Shown: positions 54,886 through 64,000 of the stretch, in pieces
How the letters are laid out: each line of letters begins with the position of its first letter
Position numbering within the stretch: position 1 is the stretch's first letter
From: Immundisolibacter sp.
GTDB lineage: Bacteria > Pseudomonadota > Gammaproteobacteria > Immundisolibacterales > Immundisolibacteraceae
Direction: 5' to 3'
Assembly: GCF_014359565.1 (NCBI RefSeq)
Contig: NZ_JACIZD010000002.1
Span: 248,001-312,000 of the forward strand
Length of the DNA stretch: 64,000 bases
Translations under genes and position numbers: made by a program
The notes under the pieces: model-generated
The model's input: the letters and a program-made list of their open reading frames with translations, nothing else
What the model was told of the DNA's origin: nothing
Database searches by the model: none

Positions 54886-57189
54886 CTACGGCGTCGACTG
54901 CGCCGAATCGTGCGGTGCCGGGCGCCCGAAATAGAAACCCTGGGCCTTGTCGCAGGCCACGGCGCGCAGGAACTGCGCCTGGTCCTCCGTTTCCACACCC
55001 TCGGCCACCACGGTGAAGGCCAGGTCCTTGCCCATGGCGATGGTCGCCTCGGTCAGTTTCCGGTCCTCCGGGCTGTGCGCGTAATCACGTATGACGCTGC
55101 CGTCGATGTTGACGGTGTCGAAGCGGAACCGGCGCAGCGTCGACAGGGACGAGTAGCTGGCACCGAAATTGTCGATGGCCACCCGCACGCCCAGCGCCCT
55201 GATGTCGCCGAGTATCGCCACCGCCCGGTAGATGTCGGTCAGCAGCACGCTTTCGGTGACGCCGAGCTCCAGCAGGCCCGGCTCGATGCCGGTCCTTTGG
55301 AGGATCGCTTCCAGGTCGCGGGTGATGTTGTCGTCGGCAAACTGCCGGGCCGAGAGGTTGACCGACACGGTCAGTCGCCGCCCGCTTGCCTGTTGCATGG
55401 CCATGCAATCCCGGCAGGCGGTTTCGATCACCCATTTGCCGATCGGCACGATGAGCCCGCTTTCCTCGGCCAGCGGCAGGAACTGCAGCGGCAGGACGAG
55501 TCCGAGCTGCGGATGCCTCCAGCGCAGCAGTGCCTCCATGCCAGTGACTTCGCCGGTGTTCAGGTCCAGCTGGTTCTGATAGTGGACGGCGAACTCCTGC
55601 CGCTCCAGCGCCAGTTGCAGCGCCGATTCCAGGCTCAGGTGCTCAAGGGTCGTCGTGTTCTCGGCCCCGGAGTAGAAGTGAAAAGTGTTGCGGCCCTTTT
55701 CCTTGGCGCGGTACATCGCGATGTCGGCCGTCTTGAGCAGGGACTGTTCGTCCTGGGCGTCATGCGGATAGCGGCTGACGCCGATGCTGACCGTGATCCG
55801 AAACTCGTGTCCGAGCAAATCGTACGGCTTGCCGACCGAATCGAGCACCCGCCGCGCGACGGTCAACAGGCTGGCTTCGTCGCATTGCTCCGGCAGCAGG
55901 ACGATGAACTCGTCGCCGCCCAGCCTTGCCACCACGTCGCTTTCACGTACGGCGGCCGTCAAGCGGCGGGCTACCTCCTGCAACAGCGCGTCCCCGGCGT
56001 CGTGGCCCAGGGTGTCGTTGATCAGCTTGAAGCGGTCAAGGTCCAGAAACAGCACCGCCAGTTCGCGGTTGTAGCGTTTGGCCAGCGCCAGCACCTGGTT
56101 CAGCATGTGGCTGAAAAAGCCGCGGTTGGGCAGGTCGGTCAGGCTGTCGTGATGCGCGATGTATTGGATGCGCTCGGCGTGCTCGATCTGCTCCTGCGCG
56201 GCCCGTTGCCGGCTTTGCTGAAGCTGCCAGCTCAGGCGGCCGAGCACGGCCATGAGGGCGAGCAGCGCCAGGCTGGCGGCACCGCTGCGCAGCAGATAGC
56301 CACGCACCCGGGCGGCGGCCGGCAGTAACCGCTCGTCCTCCGACAGGCCGACGACCACGGCCAGCGGGAACTCGTAGAGGGCACGCGCCGCCGTGTAACG
56401 CCGCACCCCGTCCCAGCGGTTGTCCGACAGCGATACCCGGGTCAGGTCGATGTCGGCTTCGGCTTCCGGAACGACTTTCTTGTAGTCGACCACCTCGCCG
56501 ACGGCCACGGTTTGGCCGCTGCGACCGACCCGGAAGACGCCATCCGTACCCAGCAGGCCAAGGAAGCCGTGCTGGCCCAGCTTAGCCTGTTCGTATCCGC
56601 TGACGAAATAGGCCGCGTCCACGGCAATGACGACTGCCCCGGCAAAGCTGCCGTCGGGCTTGTCCAGACGCCGGCTGAAGTACAGGGTCCAGTCGCGCGA
56701 GTGCGGGTTCGGCTGCGGGGCGCTGACCGCAAACACGGTCTGCGTGCGCTGCGCCTCGAAGTAATCCGTACCGGCGATGTTCGCGCGCCCGTCGACCCGG
56801 GTGCTGGCGCGGACGTTGCCGTCGGCGTCGGCGATGCTGACCGTGAACAGAAAGTCCGGTAGCAACAAGCCTTTGTCGCCGAGTTCGGCCAGGATGGACT
56901 CGTGGTTGTCCGATGCGTGGGTATAGGCGACCCACTTCAGGGTGCGGTCGATCTCACGCAGGGCGCGCACGATCTGGGCCTCGTAGGTTTCGGCCAGCTC
57001 GCGGGTGGTGAGCACGGCGGTGGCCCGCGCATTGGCGTATTCCTGGCGTGCCAGGCTGGCCGTTGCAATCCACAACACGCCCAGCAACAGGATCGCCAGG
57101 CCGGGGAACAGCAGCACGGGTTCCGTGCCGCGGCTCAGCCCGTGGCGCAAGGCCGCCAGCAGGCGCCTCGACACTTCCTTCAATCGCAT
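54886..57189 (-). CDS. Membrane sensor protein with GGDEF and degenerate EAL domains
   Basis: 767 residues from the ATG at 57189; a GTG at 57204 is the alternative. An N-terminal membrane helix (LLFPGLAILLLGVLWIA), a periplasmic dCache/PDC-like sensor (about 45-290) and a second helix (SGAASLALLALMAVLG) precede the GGDEF domain, with the intact LGGDEF at 424-428 and a cyclase-type HDSLTDLPNR. The EAL domain keeps EAL at 552-554 but reads IDNFGASYSSL at 672-682 where active enzymes have DDFG, and VNIDGSV with Asn694 where the catalytic Lys of K-ID is expected. The protein is therefore likely a cyclase or c-di-GMP sensor rather than a phosphodiesterase. Gene order suggests coupling with the next two genes. 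Confidence 0.88.
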   Translation of the reverse strand: MRLKEVSRRLLAALRHGLSRGTEPVLLFPGLAILLLGVLWIATASLARQEYANARATAVLTTRELAETYEAQIVRALREIDRTLKWVAYTHASDNHESILAELGDKGLLLPDFLFTVSIADADGNVRASTRVDGRANIAGTDYFEAQRTQTVFAVSAPQPNPHSRDWTLYFSRRLDKPDGSFAGAVVIAVDAAYFVSGYEQAKLGQHGFLGLLGTDGVFRVGRSGQTVAVGEVVDYKKVVPEAEADIDLTRVSLSDNRWDGVRRYTAARALYEFPLAVVVGLSEDERLLPAAARVRGYLLRSGAASLALLALMAVLGRLSWQLQQSRQRAAQEQIEHAERIQYIAHHDSLTDLPNRGFFSHMLNQVLALAKRYNRELAVLFLDLDRFKLINDTLGHDAGDALLQEVARRLTAAVRESDVVARLGGDEFIVLLPEQCDEASLLTVARRVLDSVGKPYDLLGHEFRITVSIGVSRYPHDAQDEQSLLKTADIAMYRAKEKGRNTFHFYSGAENTTTLEHLSLESALQLALERQEFAVHYQNQLDLNTGEVTGMEALLRWRHPQLGLVLPLQFLPLAEESGLIVPIGKWVIETACRDCMAMQQASGRRLTVSVNLSARQFADDNITRDLEAILQRTGIEPGLLELGVTESVLLTDIYRAVAILGDIRALGVRVAIDNFGASYSSLSTLRRFRFDTVNIDGSVIRDYAHSPEDRKLTEATIAMGKDLAFTVVAEGVETEDQAQFLRAVACDKAQGFYFGRPAPHDSAQSTP

Positions 57190-57220
57190 GCTGTCAGGTT
57201 CCACGTGATGGCGCTGCGGC

Positions 57221-57652
57221 CTACTGGACGGCCAGTACCTTGACGCTGTCGTCCACTGCGGCGCGGTCGATGTAGCCGATACCGTCGGGTCGGCCGGCCA
57301 GGGTTTTCTTCACCTGCTCGTCGCCATCGACCACCATGGGTGGCTGGCCCCGTCCGGTGAAAATCATCCTTGACCAGTACGCCTTGATGTCGGCCGGTTG
57401 TTGGTTGCTGACGTCGCGGTAAAACTCTTTTCGCGGCCGCGAATCTTCGGGCTGGTCGATCGGTACCGCAGGCTGGCCGTTGGGGAAGCGATTGACCTTG
57501 CCAAGAAAGATGTTCGACACCTCGCGCGTGCTGAGCGTGGTGGTGGGGTTCTGTGGCGAAACGACAATGACGACCTCGGCCGCCGCGATGTTGCCGGCAA
57601 GGGCGAGCAGCATGGCAAGCCTGGATAGGCCGGGGACTTTAAGAAACGGCAT
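57221..57652 (-). CDS. Small PstS-like periplasmic substrate-binding protein
   Basis: 143 residues with an export signal (LAMLLALAGNIAAA). The body carries PstS-like features: VIVVSPQNPTTTLSTREVSNIFLG at the start and RPDGIGYIDRAAVDDSVKVL at the end. It is about half the length of a full PstS, matching the short PBP-like group often found beside c-di-GMP or sensor proteins and porins. The gene ends 32 bases before the GGDEF/EAL start. The ligand is unknown; phosphate is only the family-level guess. Confidence 0.82.
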   Translation of the reverse strand: MPFLKVPGLSRLAMLLALAGNIAAAEVVIVVSPQNPTTTLSTREVSNIFLGKVNRFPNGQPAVPIDQPEDSRPRKEFYRDVSNQQPADIKAYWSRMIFTGRGQPPMVVDGDEQVKKTLAGRPDGIGYIDRAAVDDSVKVLAVQ

Positions 57653-57667
57653 TTGCGTCCCCGGCGC

Positions 57668-58987
57668 TCAGAACACGAAATCCAGGGCGATGGAGAACAC
57701 ATCCGCGTTCCCCCCCGGCCGGAACCCGGGCTGCAGGTTGCCGAAGCGCCCGGCGGACCGATCGTCGAGGCGGATGTGCTGGTATTCGAACTTCAGGGCG
57801 GCGGCGTCCAGCAGATCCCACCGAAGCCCCAGGGTCAGGCTCTTCTGGGATGGGGCCGCGGCGCTGAGTACTGCATCAAGGCCGCTGTTCAGCGCGCCCG
57901 CCGCACCCCGCAGGGAACCCGGTGGCAGGCCGGCGAGCGGTATTCCGGATTCCGAGGGCGTCCTGGCGTTGACTTCGGCGACCGTGACGTAGGGCGTGGT
58001 CTTGCCAAAGTGGTAGCCGCCCGTCACGTACCAGCCGTCCGTCTCTGGCAGCACCCCGGCATCGGTCATCCGCGCCCATTCACCCATCAGCAGCCAGTCT
58101 CCGGGATTGAAGCGGGCGCCGACGCTGAAGATTTCAAGCGGCGTTTCATCGAGGTCGTAGCGCCTGGCCAGCGCACGCGCGCGGCCACCTTCCAGGGGAA
58201 AGCCGGCCGTGACGAGGTTATCGCCGGCCCCCGACAGGCCGTTGAGGAGGCTGTCCAGATCGGCGGAATCGAAGCTGAGGTCCACGGCCAGATAACTGAC
58301 ACGCAGCGTCAGGTTTTCGTACTCGACCGTGTCGCTGACGATCCAGACGCTTTTCCCGGTTATTTCAAGGCCGTCGACGGCCTTGAATTGGTTGTATCCG
58401 AAATTGGCCTGAAACGAATTCATGACAGGACCGACACCGACATTCCAGGCCATATCCACACCGTCCAGGTGGGTGATGGGGACCATGCCGTAGATTTCCT
58501 GGGGACCGCGCAGCCACGGGTTTGCATAACCCACGTTCGTCGTGTCGGAGCGCATGAACATCGGCGCCACGGTGCGGCCCAGGCGGGCACTGAACGCGGG
58601 AGTGAATTGATATTTCACGTTCGCCCACTCGACCTCGGGCGTCCAGGAATTGTCGTAGCGGTGTTTGGACATCACTTGCAGGACGGCGGAAAGCTCGGGG
58701 CTGAAGCGGGCATCCAGTTGGCCGCCGATCTTGCTGTCCACGCCCAGGTGCCAGCGGTGGGTGGCGCCGGCACCGTTGGGTTGCAGATAGATACCGGAGA
58801 CCACGTCCGAGTAGTCCTGGTCGGAGCGGACTGCGCCCAGTGTTCCGAAGCCGTTCCATGAGATGGCAGGGGAGCCAACCGTATCGGCGCAGCCTGCCAG
58901 CAGGGTCACCGCGAGGAGCGCACGGCCCGCCGGATGACGGCTGCCCGTGCCCGAGGTATGGCCGGAGCGCGCGCTTGCATGCGCCAT
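57668..58987 (-). CDS. Outer-membrane porin-like protein
   Basis: 439 residues from the ATG at 58987 (GGTGGAG upstream); an ATG at 59008 is possible but has no SD. An unusually long N-region precedes AGRALLAVTLLAGCADT, a hydrophobic core ending in LAGC. The rest is beta-rich with alternating aromatic/Gly strands, and the last residue is Phe in ALDFVF, the mark of BAM-inserted barrels. The lipobox-like LAGC in a porin is odd; signal peptidase I cleavage is more likely. It lies 15 bases upstream of the PstS-like gene, which precedes the GGDEF/EAL gene. Confidence 0.8.
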   Translation of the reverse strand: MAHASARSGHTSGTGSRHPAGRALLAVTLLAGCADTVGSPAISWNGFGTLGAVRSDQDYSDVVSGIYLQPNGAGATHRWHLGVDSKIGGQLDARFSPELSAVLQVMSKHRYDNSWTPEVEWANVKYQFTPAFSARLGRTVAPMFMRSDTTNVGYANPWLRGPQEIYGMVPITHLDGVDMAWNVGVGPVMNSFQANFGYNQFKAVDGLEITGKSVWIVSDTVEYENLTLRVSYLAVDLSFDSADLDSLLNGLSGAGDNLVTAGFPLEGGRARALARRYDLDETPLEIFSVGARFNPGDWLLMGEWARMTDAGVLPETDGWYVTGGYHFGKTTPYVTVAEVNARTPSESGIPLAGLPPGSLRGAAGALNSGLDAVLSAAAPSQKSLTLGLRWDLLDAAALKFEYQHIRLDDRSAGRFGNLQPGFRPGGNADVFSIALDFVF

Positions 58988-59179
58988 GCGTTCTCCACCG
59001 AACTTCATTGTTTTGTTGCCCGAAAGCCGATGCGGGAGCGTGCGGTCCGTTTACCTGAATCGGCGTGATCGGCGCGCAGCGCCGTCGTCCGGAGTCGGAC
59101 TGTCAGCGCATGGCACTCGACTTGAGGGTCAATGTCAATACGACGCGCGTGGACCGGGGTGCCTTTGCGTAGCCGCCGC

Positions 59180-59551
59180 TCAGCCGGCGACCCTGGCACC
59201 CGCCCACACCGCCAGCAGGCACAGCGCCAAATGCAGGCCGATGTTGAGCAGTGCCACGGCCGGGCGCTGCTGGGCCAGCAGCAGCGTCTCGCCGGCAAAG
59301 GCGGAAAAGGTGGTGAAGCCGCCCAGCACCCCCACCATCAGGCCGGCGCGCCAGGGTTCGCCCAGCAGGCCGCGCTGCACCAGCAGCGCCAGCGCCAGGC
59401 CCATCAGGAAGGAGCCGACGACGTTGACCGCCAGCGTGCCATACGGAAAGGCCCGGCCCAGCCACCCGGCCAGGCCATTGACGGCCAGATAGCGCACCAC
59501 GGAGCCCAGCGCGCCGCCCAGTGCGACGGCCGCCAGTACGGCGCCGTTCAC
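59180..59551 (-). CDS. crcB: Fluoride channel CrcB/Fluc
   Basis: 123-residue dual-topology fluoride exporter with four membrane helices. Family motifs are GGALGSVVRYL, YGTLAVNVVGSFLMG (the fluoride-pore Asn), and GVLGGFTTFSAFAGE with the two conserved Phe of the pore. The ATG overlaps the rarA stop (ATGA). No fluoride riboswitch is upstream, since it lies inside an operon. Confidence 0.95.
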   Translation of the reverse strand: MNGAVLAAVALGGALGSVVRYLAVNGLAGWLGRAFPYGTLAVNVVGSFLMGLALALLVQRGLLGEPWRAGLMVGVLGGFTTFSAFAGETLLLAQQRPAVALLNIGLHLALCLLAVWAGARVAG

Positions 59552-60888
59552 TGCTCGCCGGCCTCGCGGTCGCGGGCGCGCAGTTGCGCAAGGTGTTCGG
59601 CCAGGCGCCGCTCGAGGCCGCGGTCGCTGGGCTGGTAGTAGCGGCGGTCGGGCATCTCATCCGGGAAATAGCGCTCGCCGGCGGCGTAGGCACCGGCTTC
59701 GTCGTGCGCGTAGCGGTAGCCCTTGCCGTAGCCGAGCTGCTTCATGAGCCTGGTCGGGGCGTTGCGGATACGCAGCGGCGGCGGCAGGGAGCCGAACTGG
59801 CGGGCGTCGGCCATGGCGGCATCGAAGGCCGTATACAGCGCATTGCTCTTGGGCGCGCAGGCCAGATAAGTGACCGCCTGCGCGATCGCCAGTTCGCCTT
59901 CCGGCGAGCCCAGGCGCTCGTAGGTCTGCAAGGCTTCGAGCGCCAGGGTCAGGGCCCGCGGGTCGGCCAGACCGATGTCTTCACTGGCCATGCGCAGCAC
60001 GCGCCGGGCGATGTACAGCGGCTCGCAGCCGCCGTCCAGCATGCGCGCCAGCCAGTACAGCGCGGCGTCCGGCGCCGAACCGCGCACCGCCTTGTGCAGG
60101 GCCGATATCTGGTCGTAGAAGGCCTCGCCGCCCTTGTCGAAGCGGCGCCAGCTCTCGCCGGCCAGCTCCTTGAGCACGGCCTCGTCGATAATCCGGCCGT
60201 CGGCGGTCTCGGGCGCGATGTCGGCAGCCAGTTCCAGCAGGCCCAGCAGGCGGCGGGCGTCGCCGTCGGCCATGGCCGCCAGCGTGGGGCGCAGCTCCGG
60301 GGCAAAGCGGATATCGAGCGCGCCCAGGCCACGCTCGGTGTCGCTCAGCGCGCGCTCGATCAGGCGTTCGAGATCCGCCACGGTGAGCGGGCGCAGCAGG
60401 TACACGCGCGCCCGCGACAGCAGCGCGTTGTTCAGCTCGAAGGACGGATTCTCGGTGGTGGCGCCGATCAGGGTGACGGTACCGTTCTCGACGTGCGGCA
60501 GCAGGGCGTCCTGCTGGGCGCGGTTCCAGCGGTGTACCTCGTCCACGAACAGCACGGCGCGCCGGCCAGCGGCTGCCACCTGGCGGGCGCGCTCCACCGC
60601 TTCGCGGATTTCCTTGATGCCGGCCAGCACCGCCGACAGGGTGATGAACTCGGCCCGCGTGTGCGCCGCCAGCACCCTCGCCAGCGTGGTCTTGCCGGTG
60701 CCGGGCGGGCCCCAGAAGATCATCGAGCGCGGCAGGTCGGCCTCGATGGCAACCCGCAGCGGCTTGCCGGGTGCCAGCAGATGATCCTGGCCCAGCACCT
60801 CGTCCAGCGTGCGCGGGCGCAGGCGATCGGCCAGGGGCCGACCCGGATCGGCGGCGGCGTCGAACAGGTCGGGCGGGCCGCCTGCCAC
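59548..60888 (-). CDS. rarA: Replication-associated recombination protein RarA (MgsA)
   Basis: Clamp-loader-like AAA+ ATPase acting at stalled forks, 446 residues. PLADRLRPRTLDEVLGQDHLL is the family N-terminus, Walker A is GPPGTGKTTLARVLA, Walker B is AVLFVDEVHRWN, and sensor 1 is GATTENPSFELN. The C-terminal tetramerisation domain is intact. It starts with GTG 8 bases after lolA and is coupled to crcB. The order ftsK-lolA-rarA-crcB is widespread in gammaproteobacteria. Confidence 0.95.
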   Translation of the reverse strand: MAGGPPDLFDAAADPGRPLADRLRPRTLDEVLGQDHLLAPGKPLRVAIEADLPRSMIFWGPPGTGKTTLARVLAAHTRAEFITLSAVLAGIKEIREAVERARQVAAAGRRAVLFVDEVHRWNRAQQDALLPHVENGTVTLIGATTENPSFELNNALLSRARVYLLRPLTVADLERLIERALSDTERGLGALDIRFAPELRPTLAAMADGDARRLLGLLELAADIAPETADGRIIDEAVLKELAGESWRRFDKGGEAFYDQISALHKAVRGSAPDAALYWLARMLDGGCEPLYIARRVLRMASEDIGLADPRALTLALEALQTYERLGSPEGELAIAQAVTYLACAPKSNALYTAFDAAMADARQFGSLPPPLRIRNAPTRLMKQLGYGKGYRYAHDEAGAYAAGERYFPDEMPDRRYYQPSDRGLERRLAEHLAQLRARDREAGEQ

Positions 60889-60895
60889 GGGCCGG

Positions 60896-61525
60896 CTACG
60901 GTTTGCCGCCCGTCGGCGGCTGCGGCAGGGCGCGGATCACGTCCACGCCAGGCGGCGGTTCGAAGCGGAAACGCGCCGCCGGCAGGGAACCGTTGCGCTG
61001 CTGGTCGAGCAATTCGATGCGCGTGGTCTGGCCCAGGCCGTCGTCGAGTTGCAGGGCCTGCACGCTGTCGCCGGCCAGTTTCAGGCGCACGGCGCCAAGG
61101 CCGCTGTCCTTCTGTTTGGGGGTCAGGCGCAGCCAGCCGTCCTTTTCGCTGGTGATGTCGAACAGCTTGCTCGGAAACGCCGCCCCGGACAGCAGCAGCC
61201 CCGGCGCGTCGGCAGTGTCTGCGTCGATCGGCCGCACCGTCACCTGATCCAGGTCCGGCTCGTACACCCACAGCTCGCGCCCGTCGGCAACGATGGTCTG
61301 CTCGTAGGGCGCCTGATAGTCCCAGCGAAAGCGGCCCGGCCGCTGGATGGCGAACTGCCCACTGCTGGTTTCCGTCACCGTGCCGTTGGCGTCGCTGACG
61401 GTCTGCGTGAAACGCCCGGCCAGCGTGTGGGTGTTCGTGTAGAACCGTTCCAGCGTGGCGAGGCCATCGGCCAGGGCCGGGCCGGCCAGCAGGCCGAGCA
61501 GCACGACGAGGATGCGGGCTCGCAT
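60896..61525 (-). CDS. lolA: Outer-membrane lipoprotein carrier LolA
   Basis: Periplasmic chaperone carrying lipoproteins from LolCDE to LolB. 209 residues with signal peptide MRARILVVLLGLLAGPALA, then LERFYTNTHTLAGRFTQTV and FRWDYQAPYEQTIVADG and WVYEPDLDQV, the usual LolA strands. The frame open further upstream runs into ftsK and is not used. It starts 1 base after the ftsK stop. Confidence 0.95.
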   Translation of the reverse strand: MRARILVVLLGLLAGPALADGLATLERFYTNTHTLAGRFTQTVSDANGTVTETSSGQFAIQRPGRFRWDYQAPYEQTIVADGRELWVYEPDLDQVTVRPIDADTADAPGLLLSGAAFPSKLFDITSEKDGWLRLTPKQKDSGLGAVRLKLAGDSVQALQLDDGLGQTTRIELLDQQRNGSLPAARFRFEPPPGVDVIRALPQPPTGGKP

Positions 61526-61526
61526 G

Positions 61527-63848
61527 TCAGCCTCCCGGCGGGGCTTCGGCCAGCACGTCGCGGGCGCCGTTGGACTTGAGCGGGCCGACGATGCCGGCGC
61601 GTTCCATTTCTTCCACCAGCCGGGCAGCGCGGTTGTAGCCGATGCGCAGATGCCGCTGCACCGCCGACACCGAGGCCCGGCGGCTGCTGGTGACCAAAAA
61701 CACCGCCTTGTCGTACAGCTCGTCGCTGCCTTCCTCGCGCTCGCCGATGGCGAACGGGGCACTGCCGCCCTCGCTGCCGTCCTCGCCAAAGTCGCCGCGC
61801 AGGATCTCGTCGCGGTAATTCGGCCGGCCGGTGGATTTCAGGTGCGCCACCACGCGGTGGACTTCCTCGTCCGACACGAAGGCGCCATGCACGCGGGTCG
61901 GGATGGAGGTGCCCGGTGGCAGGTACAGCATGTCGCCGTGGCCGAGCAGCGCCTCGGCGCCCATCTGGTCGAGGATGGTGCGCGAGTCGATCTTGGACGA
62001 CACCTGAAAGGCGATGCGCGCGGGAATATTTGCCTTGATCAGGCCGGTGATCACGTCCACCGACGGCCGCTGCGTGGCCAGGATCAGATGCACGCCTGCG
62101 GCGCGCGCCTTTTGCGCCAGGCGGGCGATCAGCTGCTCCACCTTCTTGCCGACCACCATCATCATGTCGGCGAACTCGTCGACGATGACGACGAGGTATG
62201 GCAGCGGCTCGCAGTAGGCGATTTCGCCCTCGCCATCCTCGAAGTCCGCCGGCTTGGCGGGCGTGGGGTCTGGGATCGGCGTGCCGGCCTCGGCCGCCTC
62301 GCGCACCTTGCGGTTGTAGCCGGCGATGTTGCGCACGCCCAGCGCCGCCATGCGCTTGTAGCGGCGCTCCATCTCGGCCACCGACCAGCGCAGCGCGTTG
62401 TGCGCGTCGTTCATGTCGGTGACCACCGGGCACAGCAGGTGCGGGATGCCCTCGTAGACCGACAGCTCCAGCATCTTGGGGTCGATCATGATCATGCGCA
62501 CGTCGTCCGGCGTGGCCTTGAACAGCAGGCTCAGCACCATGGCGTTGACGGCCACCGACTTGCCCGAGCCGGTGGTGCCGGACACCAGCAGATGCGGCAT
62601 CTTGCCCAGGTCCGCAACGGTCGGGATGCCCTGGATGTCCTTGCCCAGCGCCAGCGTCAGCGGCGAGTGGCTGTCGTCGTAGGCGCGCGAGCGCAGGGTC
62701 TGCGCGAAGCGGATCAGCTCGCGCTGTTCATTGGGGATTTCGATGCCGATGGTGGACTTGCCGGGGATGACCTCCACCACGCGCACGCTGATCACCGACA
62801 GTGAGCGCGCCAGGTCCTTGGCCAAGCCCGTAACCTGGCTGACCTTCACGCCGGCGGCCAGGTCGAGCTCGAAGCGCGTCACGACCGGGCCGGGGTGGAC
62901 CTCCACCACGTGCGCCTCGATGCCGAATTCTTCGAGCTTCAGTTCGAGGCGCTTGGAGAGTGCCTGCAGCGCCTCGGCCGACAGGCCGACGACCTTGGTC
63001 TCGGAGTCGTCGAGCAGACTCAGCGGTGGCAGCGTGGGGGCGATGTTGGGTGCCGGCTCGAACAGCTCCACCTGGCGCTCGGCCTCCACCCGGTCGACGA
63101 TCTCGACCGGCCGCAGCACCGGCTCGATGCGCGGCGGCTTGCGGTTGACGTCCTTGGCCTTGTGGCGGTCCACCGATTCGCGTCGGTCCTCGCGCGCCCG
63201 CTTGCCGGCCACGCCGTCGGCGTACACGCGCAGGCCGCGGCCGGCCACGGTGGCGCCCTTGACCACCGCGATGCCCAGCAGCTCGGTCAGCTTCAGCCAC
63301 GAGAACCCGGTCACCCAGGTAATGCCCGACAGGCCAGCGGCGGCCAGGAACAGCGTGGCGCCGGCTGTGTTGAGGCTGCCGGCGGCCAGACGGCCCAGTT
63401 CCAGGCCCAGTCCGCCTCCCGGCCCGTTGGGCAGCGCACCGTGTGGCAGGTAGATCTGCGCCAGTGCCGCGCCGCAGATCATCGCCAACAGCAGGCCCAG
63501 CAAGCGGAAGGCCACGCCGCGCGCCCGTACCGGTACGCCCTGGTCGCCGCTGCGATACACGCGCCAGCCAAACCACAACAGCAGTGCCGGAATCAGCAGC
63601 GCCGGGTAGCCGAAGAAGTAGTACAGCAGACCGGCCCAGTTGGCGCCGATGCGGCCACCGGCGTTACGAATACCGGCGTGGCCGCCGGTGCTGGCCCAGC
63701 TCGGATCCTGCGCGTCGAAGCTCAGCAGCGCCAGCAGCAGGAAGGCCGCGCTGGCCAGCAACAGCAGCACCACCGTTTCGCGCAGACCGGCCGGCAGCCG
63801 CCAGCGCTTGGGTACCGGGGGCAGTTGCTGACGGCGCGGACGCGACAT
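61527..63848 (-). CDS. ftsK: DNA translocase FtsK
   Basis: Septal DNA pump that resolves chromosome dimers with XerCD. 773 residues: four membrane helices in the first ~190 residues, a shortened linker (about 200-280), then the motor with Walker [27 protein letters not shown] and [12 protein letters not shown]. The C-terminal gamma winged helix has [20 protein letters not shown]. Compared with E. coli FtsK (over 1300 residues) the linker is short, as in many other bacteria. All motifs are intact. The 152 bases upstream to the window end hold no recognisable gene start. Confidence 0.95.
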   Translation of the reverse strand: MSRPRRQQLPPVPKRWRLPAGLRETVVLLLLASAAFLLLALLSFDAQDPSWASTGGHAGIRNAGGRIGANWAGLLYYFFGYPALLIPALLLWFGWRVYRSGDQGVPVRARGVAFRLLGLLLAMICGAALAQIYLPHGALPNGPGGGLGLELGRLAAGSLNTAGATLFLAAAGLSGITWVTGFSWLKLTELLGIAVVKGATVAGRGLRVYADGVAGKRAREDRRESVDRHKAKDVNRKPPRIEPVLRPVEIVDRVEAERQVELFEPAPNIAPTLPPLSLLDDSETKVVGLSAEALQALSKRLELKLEEFGIEAHVVEVHPGPVVTRFELDLAAGVKVSQVTGLAKDLARSLSVISVRVVEVIPGKSTIGIEIPNEQRELIRFAQTLRSRAYDDSHSPLTLALGKDIQGIPTVADLGKMPHLLVSGTTGSGKSVAVNAMVLSLLFKATPDDVRMIMIDPKMLELSVYEGIPHLLCPVVTDMNDAHNALRWSVAEMERRYKRMAALGVRNIAGYNRKVREAAEAGTPIPDPTPAKPADFEDGEGEIAYCEPLPYLVVIVDEFADMMMVVGKKVEQLIARLAQKARAAGVHLILATQRPSVDVITGLIKANIPARIAFQVSSKIDSRTILDQMGAEALLGHGDMLYLPPGTSIPTRVHGAFVSDEEVHRVVAHLKSTGRPNYRDEILRGDFGEDGSEGGSAPFAIGEREEGSDELYDKAVFLVTSSRRASVSAVQRHLRIGYNRAARLVEEMERAGIVGPLKSNGARDVLAEAPPGG

Positions 63849-64000
63849 GAGGCTATTAGAGGACCAGGAGGGGGCGAAGCGCGAATTTTAACAGGCGCCG
63901 GATGGTGCCCCCTGGCGATTGCCGTCGACAAACGCTTTGGCCAAGGCGCAGGCGGCCGGATAATCGCCTGCCCCAGCGCCTTTTGCCTTTACGAGCGACA

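Noticed and set aside
53538-56328. Two long plus-strand frames opposite the M14 and GGDEF/EAL genes
   Set aside because: They pass antisense through conserved zinc and GGDEF motifs and have no recognisable features.
59052-59180. Fluoride riboswitch linked to crcB
   Set aside because: crcB starts inside the rarA stop codon on the minus strand, so this stretch is downstream of it; no riboswitch fold recognised.
63849-64000. Start of a divergent gene (trxB often neighbours ftsK)
   Set aside because: No convincing start codon with SD or family-like N-terminus in these 152 bases.

Overview
The window is a gene-dense, high-GC chromosomal segment from a free-living gammaproteobacterium. The order queG / nnr-tsaE-amiC-mutL and miaA-hfq-hflX-hflK-hflC-DUF2065-hisZ-purA, then rnr-rlmB-rpsF-rpsR-DUF2232-rplI-dnaB-radA, is the gammaproteobacterial layout. 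The genus cannot be fixed from sequence reading alone. I see no insertion sequence, prophage, CRISPR array or rRNA, and one tRNA (Leu-CAG). No stretch over 300 bases lacks a gene.

Layout. 1-5.5 kb: the 3' end of lpdA, then a protein-quality cluster of three Hsp20 chaperones (-) divergent from cbpA-cbpM and an HtrA-type protease (+); sigma-32-like promoters lie back to back between the two arms. 5.5-9 kb: PBP1B (mrcB) with an overlapping TPR lipoprotein resembling the LpoP activator, and a small cupin enzyme. 9.1-14.3 kb: nnr, tsaE, amiC, mutL (-). 14.5-20.9 kb: an accessory island between nnr and queG, which are adjacent and divergent in E. coli. It holds a Type III-like restriction-modification pair (mod, res) with a zeta-type kinase and a 69-residue protein between them, then a GNAT acetyltransferase and a membrane protein. 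All six genes are end-to-end or overlapping. 21-28.5 kb: queG, an SDR, pilR-pilS, cinA, miaA. 28.6-35 kb: hfq to purA. 35-43.5 kb: tRNA-Leu, RNase R, RlmB, the S6/S18/L9 operon, DnaB, RadA. 43.5-53 kb: a 35-residue Lys-rich protein, DedA, a luciferase-like oxidoreductase, ProRS, CysK, ThiE, HemL, an aldo/keto reductase. 51.8-59 kb: two tandem M14 peptidases, then a GGDEF/EAL sensor protein, a PstS-like periplasmic protein and an outer-membrane porin. 59-63.8 kb: CrcB, RarA, LolA, FtsK.

Most interesting signals. (1) The six-gene coupled defence-like island, with a possible toxin-antitoxin or kinase module inside the restriction operon, an AT-richer target-recognition segment in the methyltransferase, and an undescribed GNAT plus membrane-protein pair at its end. 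(2) A sensor-GGDEF-EAL protein whose EAL domain lacks a metal ligand and the catalytic lysine, beside a PstS-like protein and porin. (3) Two families of dispersed palindromic DNA elements: a run of four hairpins before rplI with relatives after the cupin gene, after radA and at the tRNA-Leu 3' end, and a separate ~75-base REP-like element in three copies. (4) A Lys-rich 35-residue ORF with a strong ribosome-binding site.
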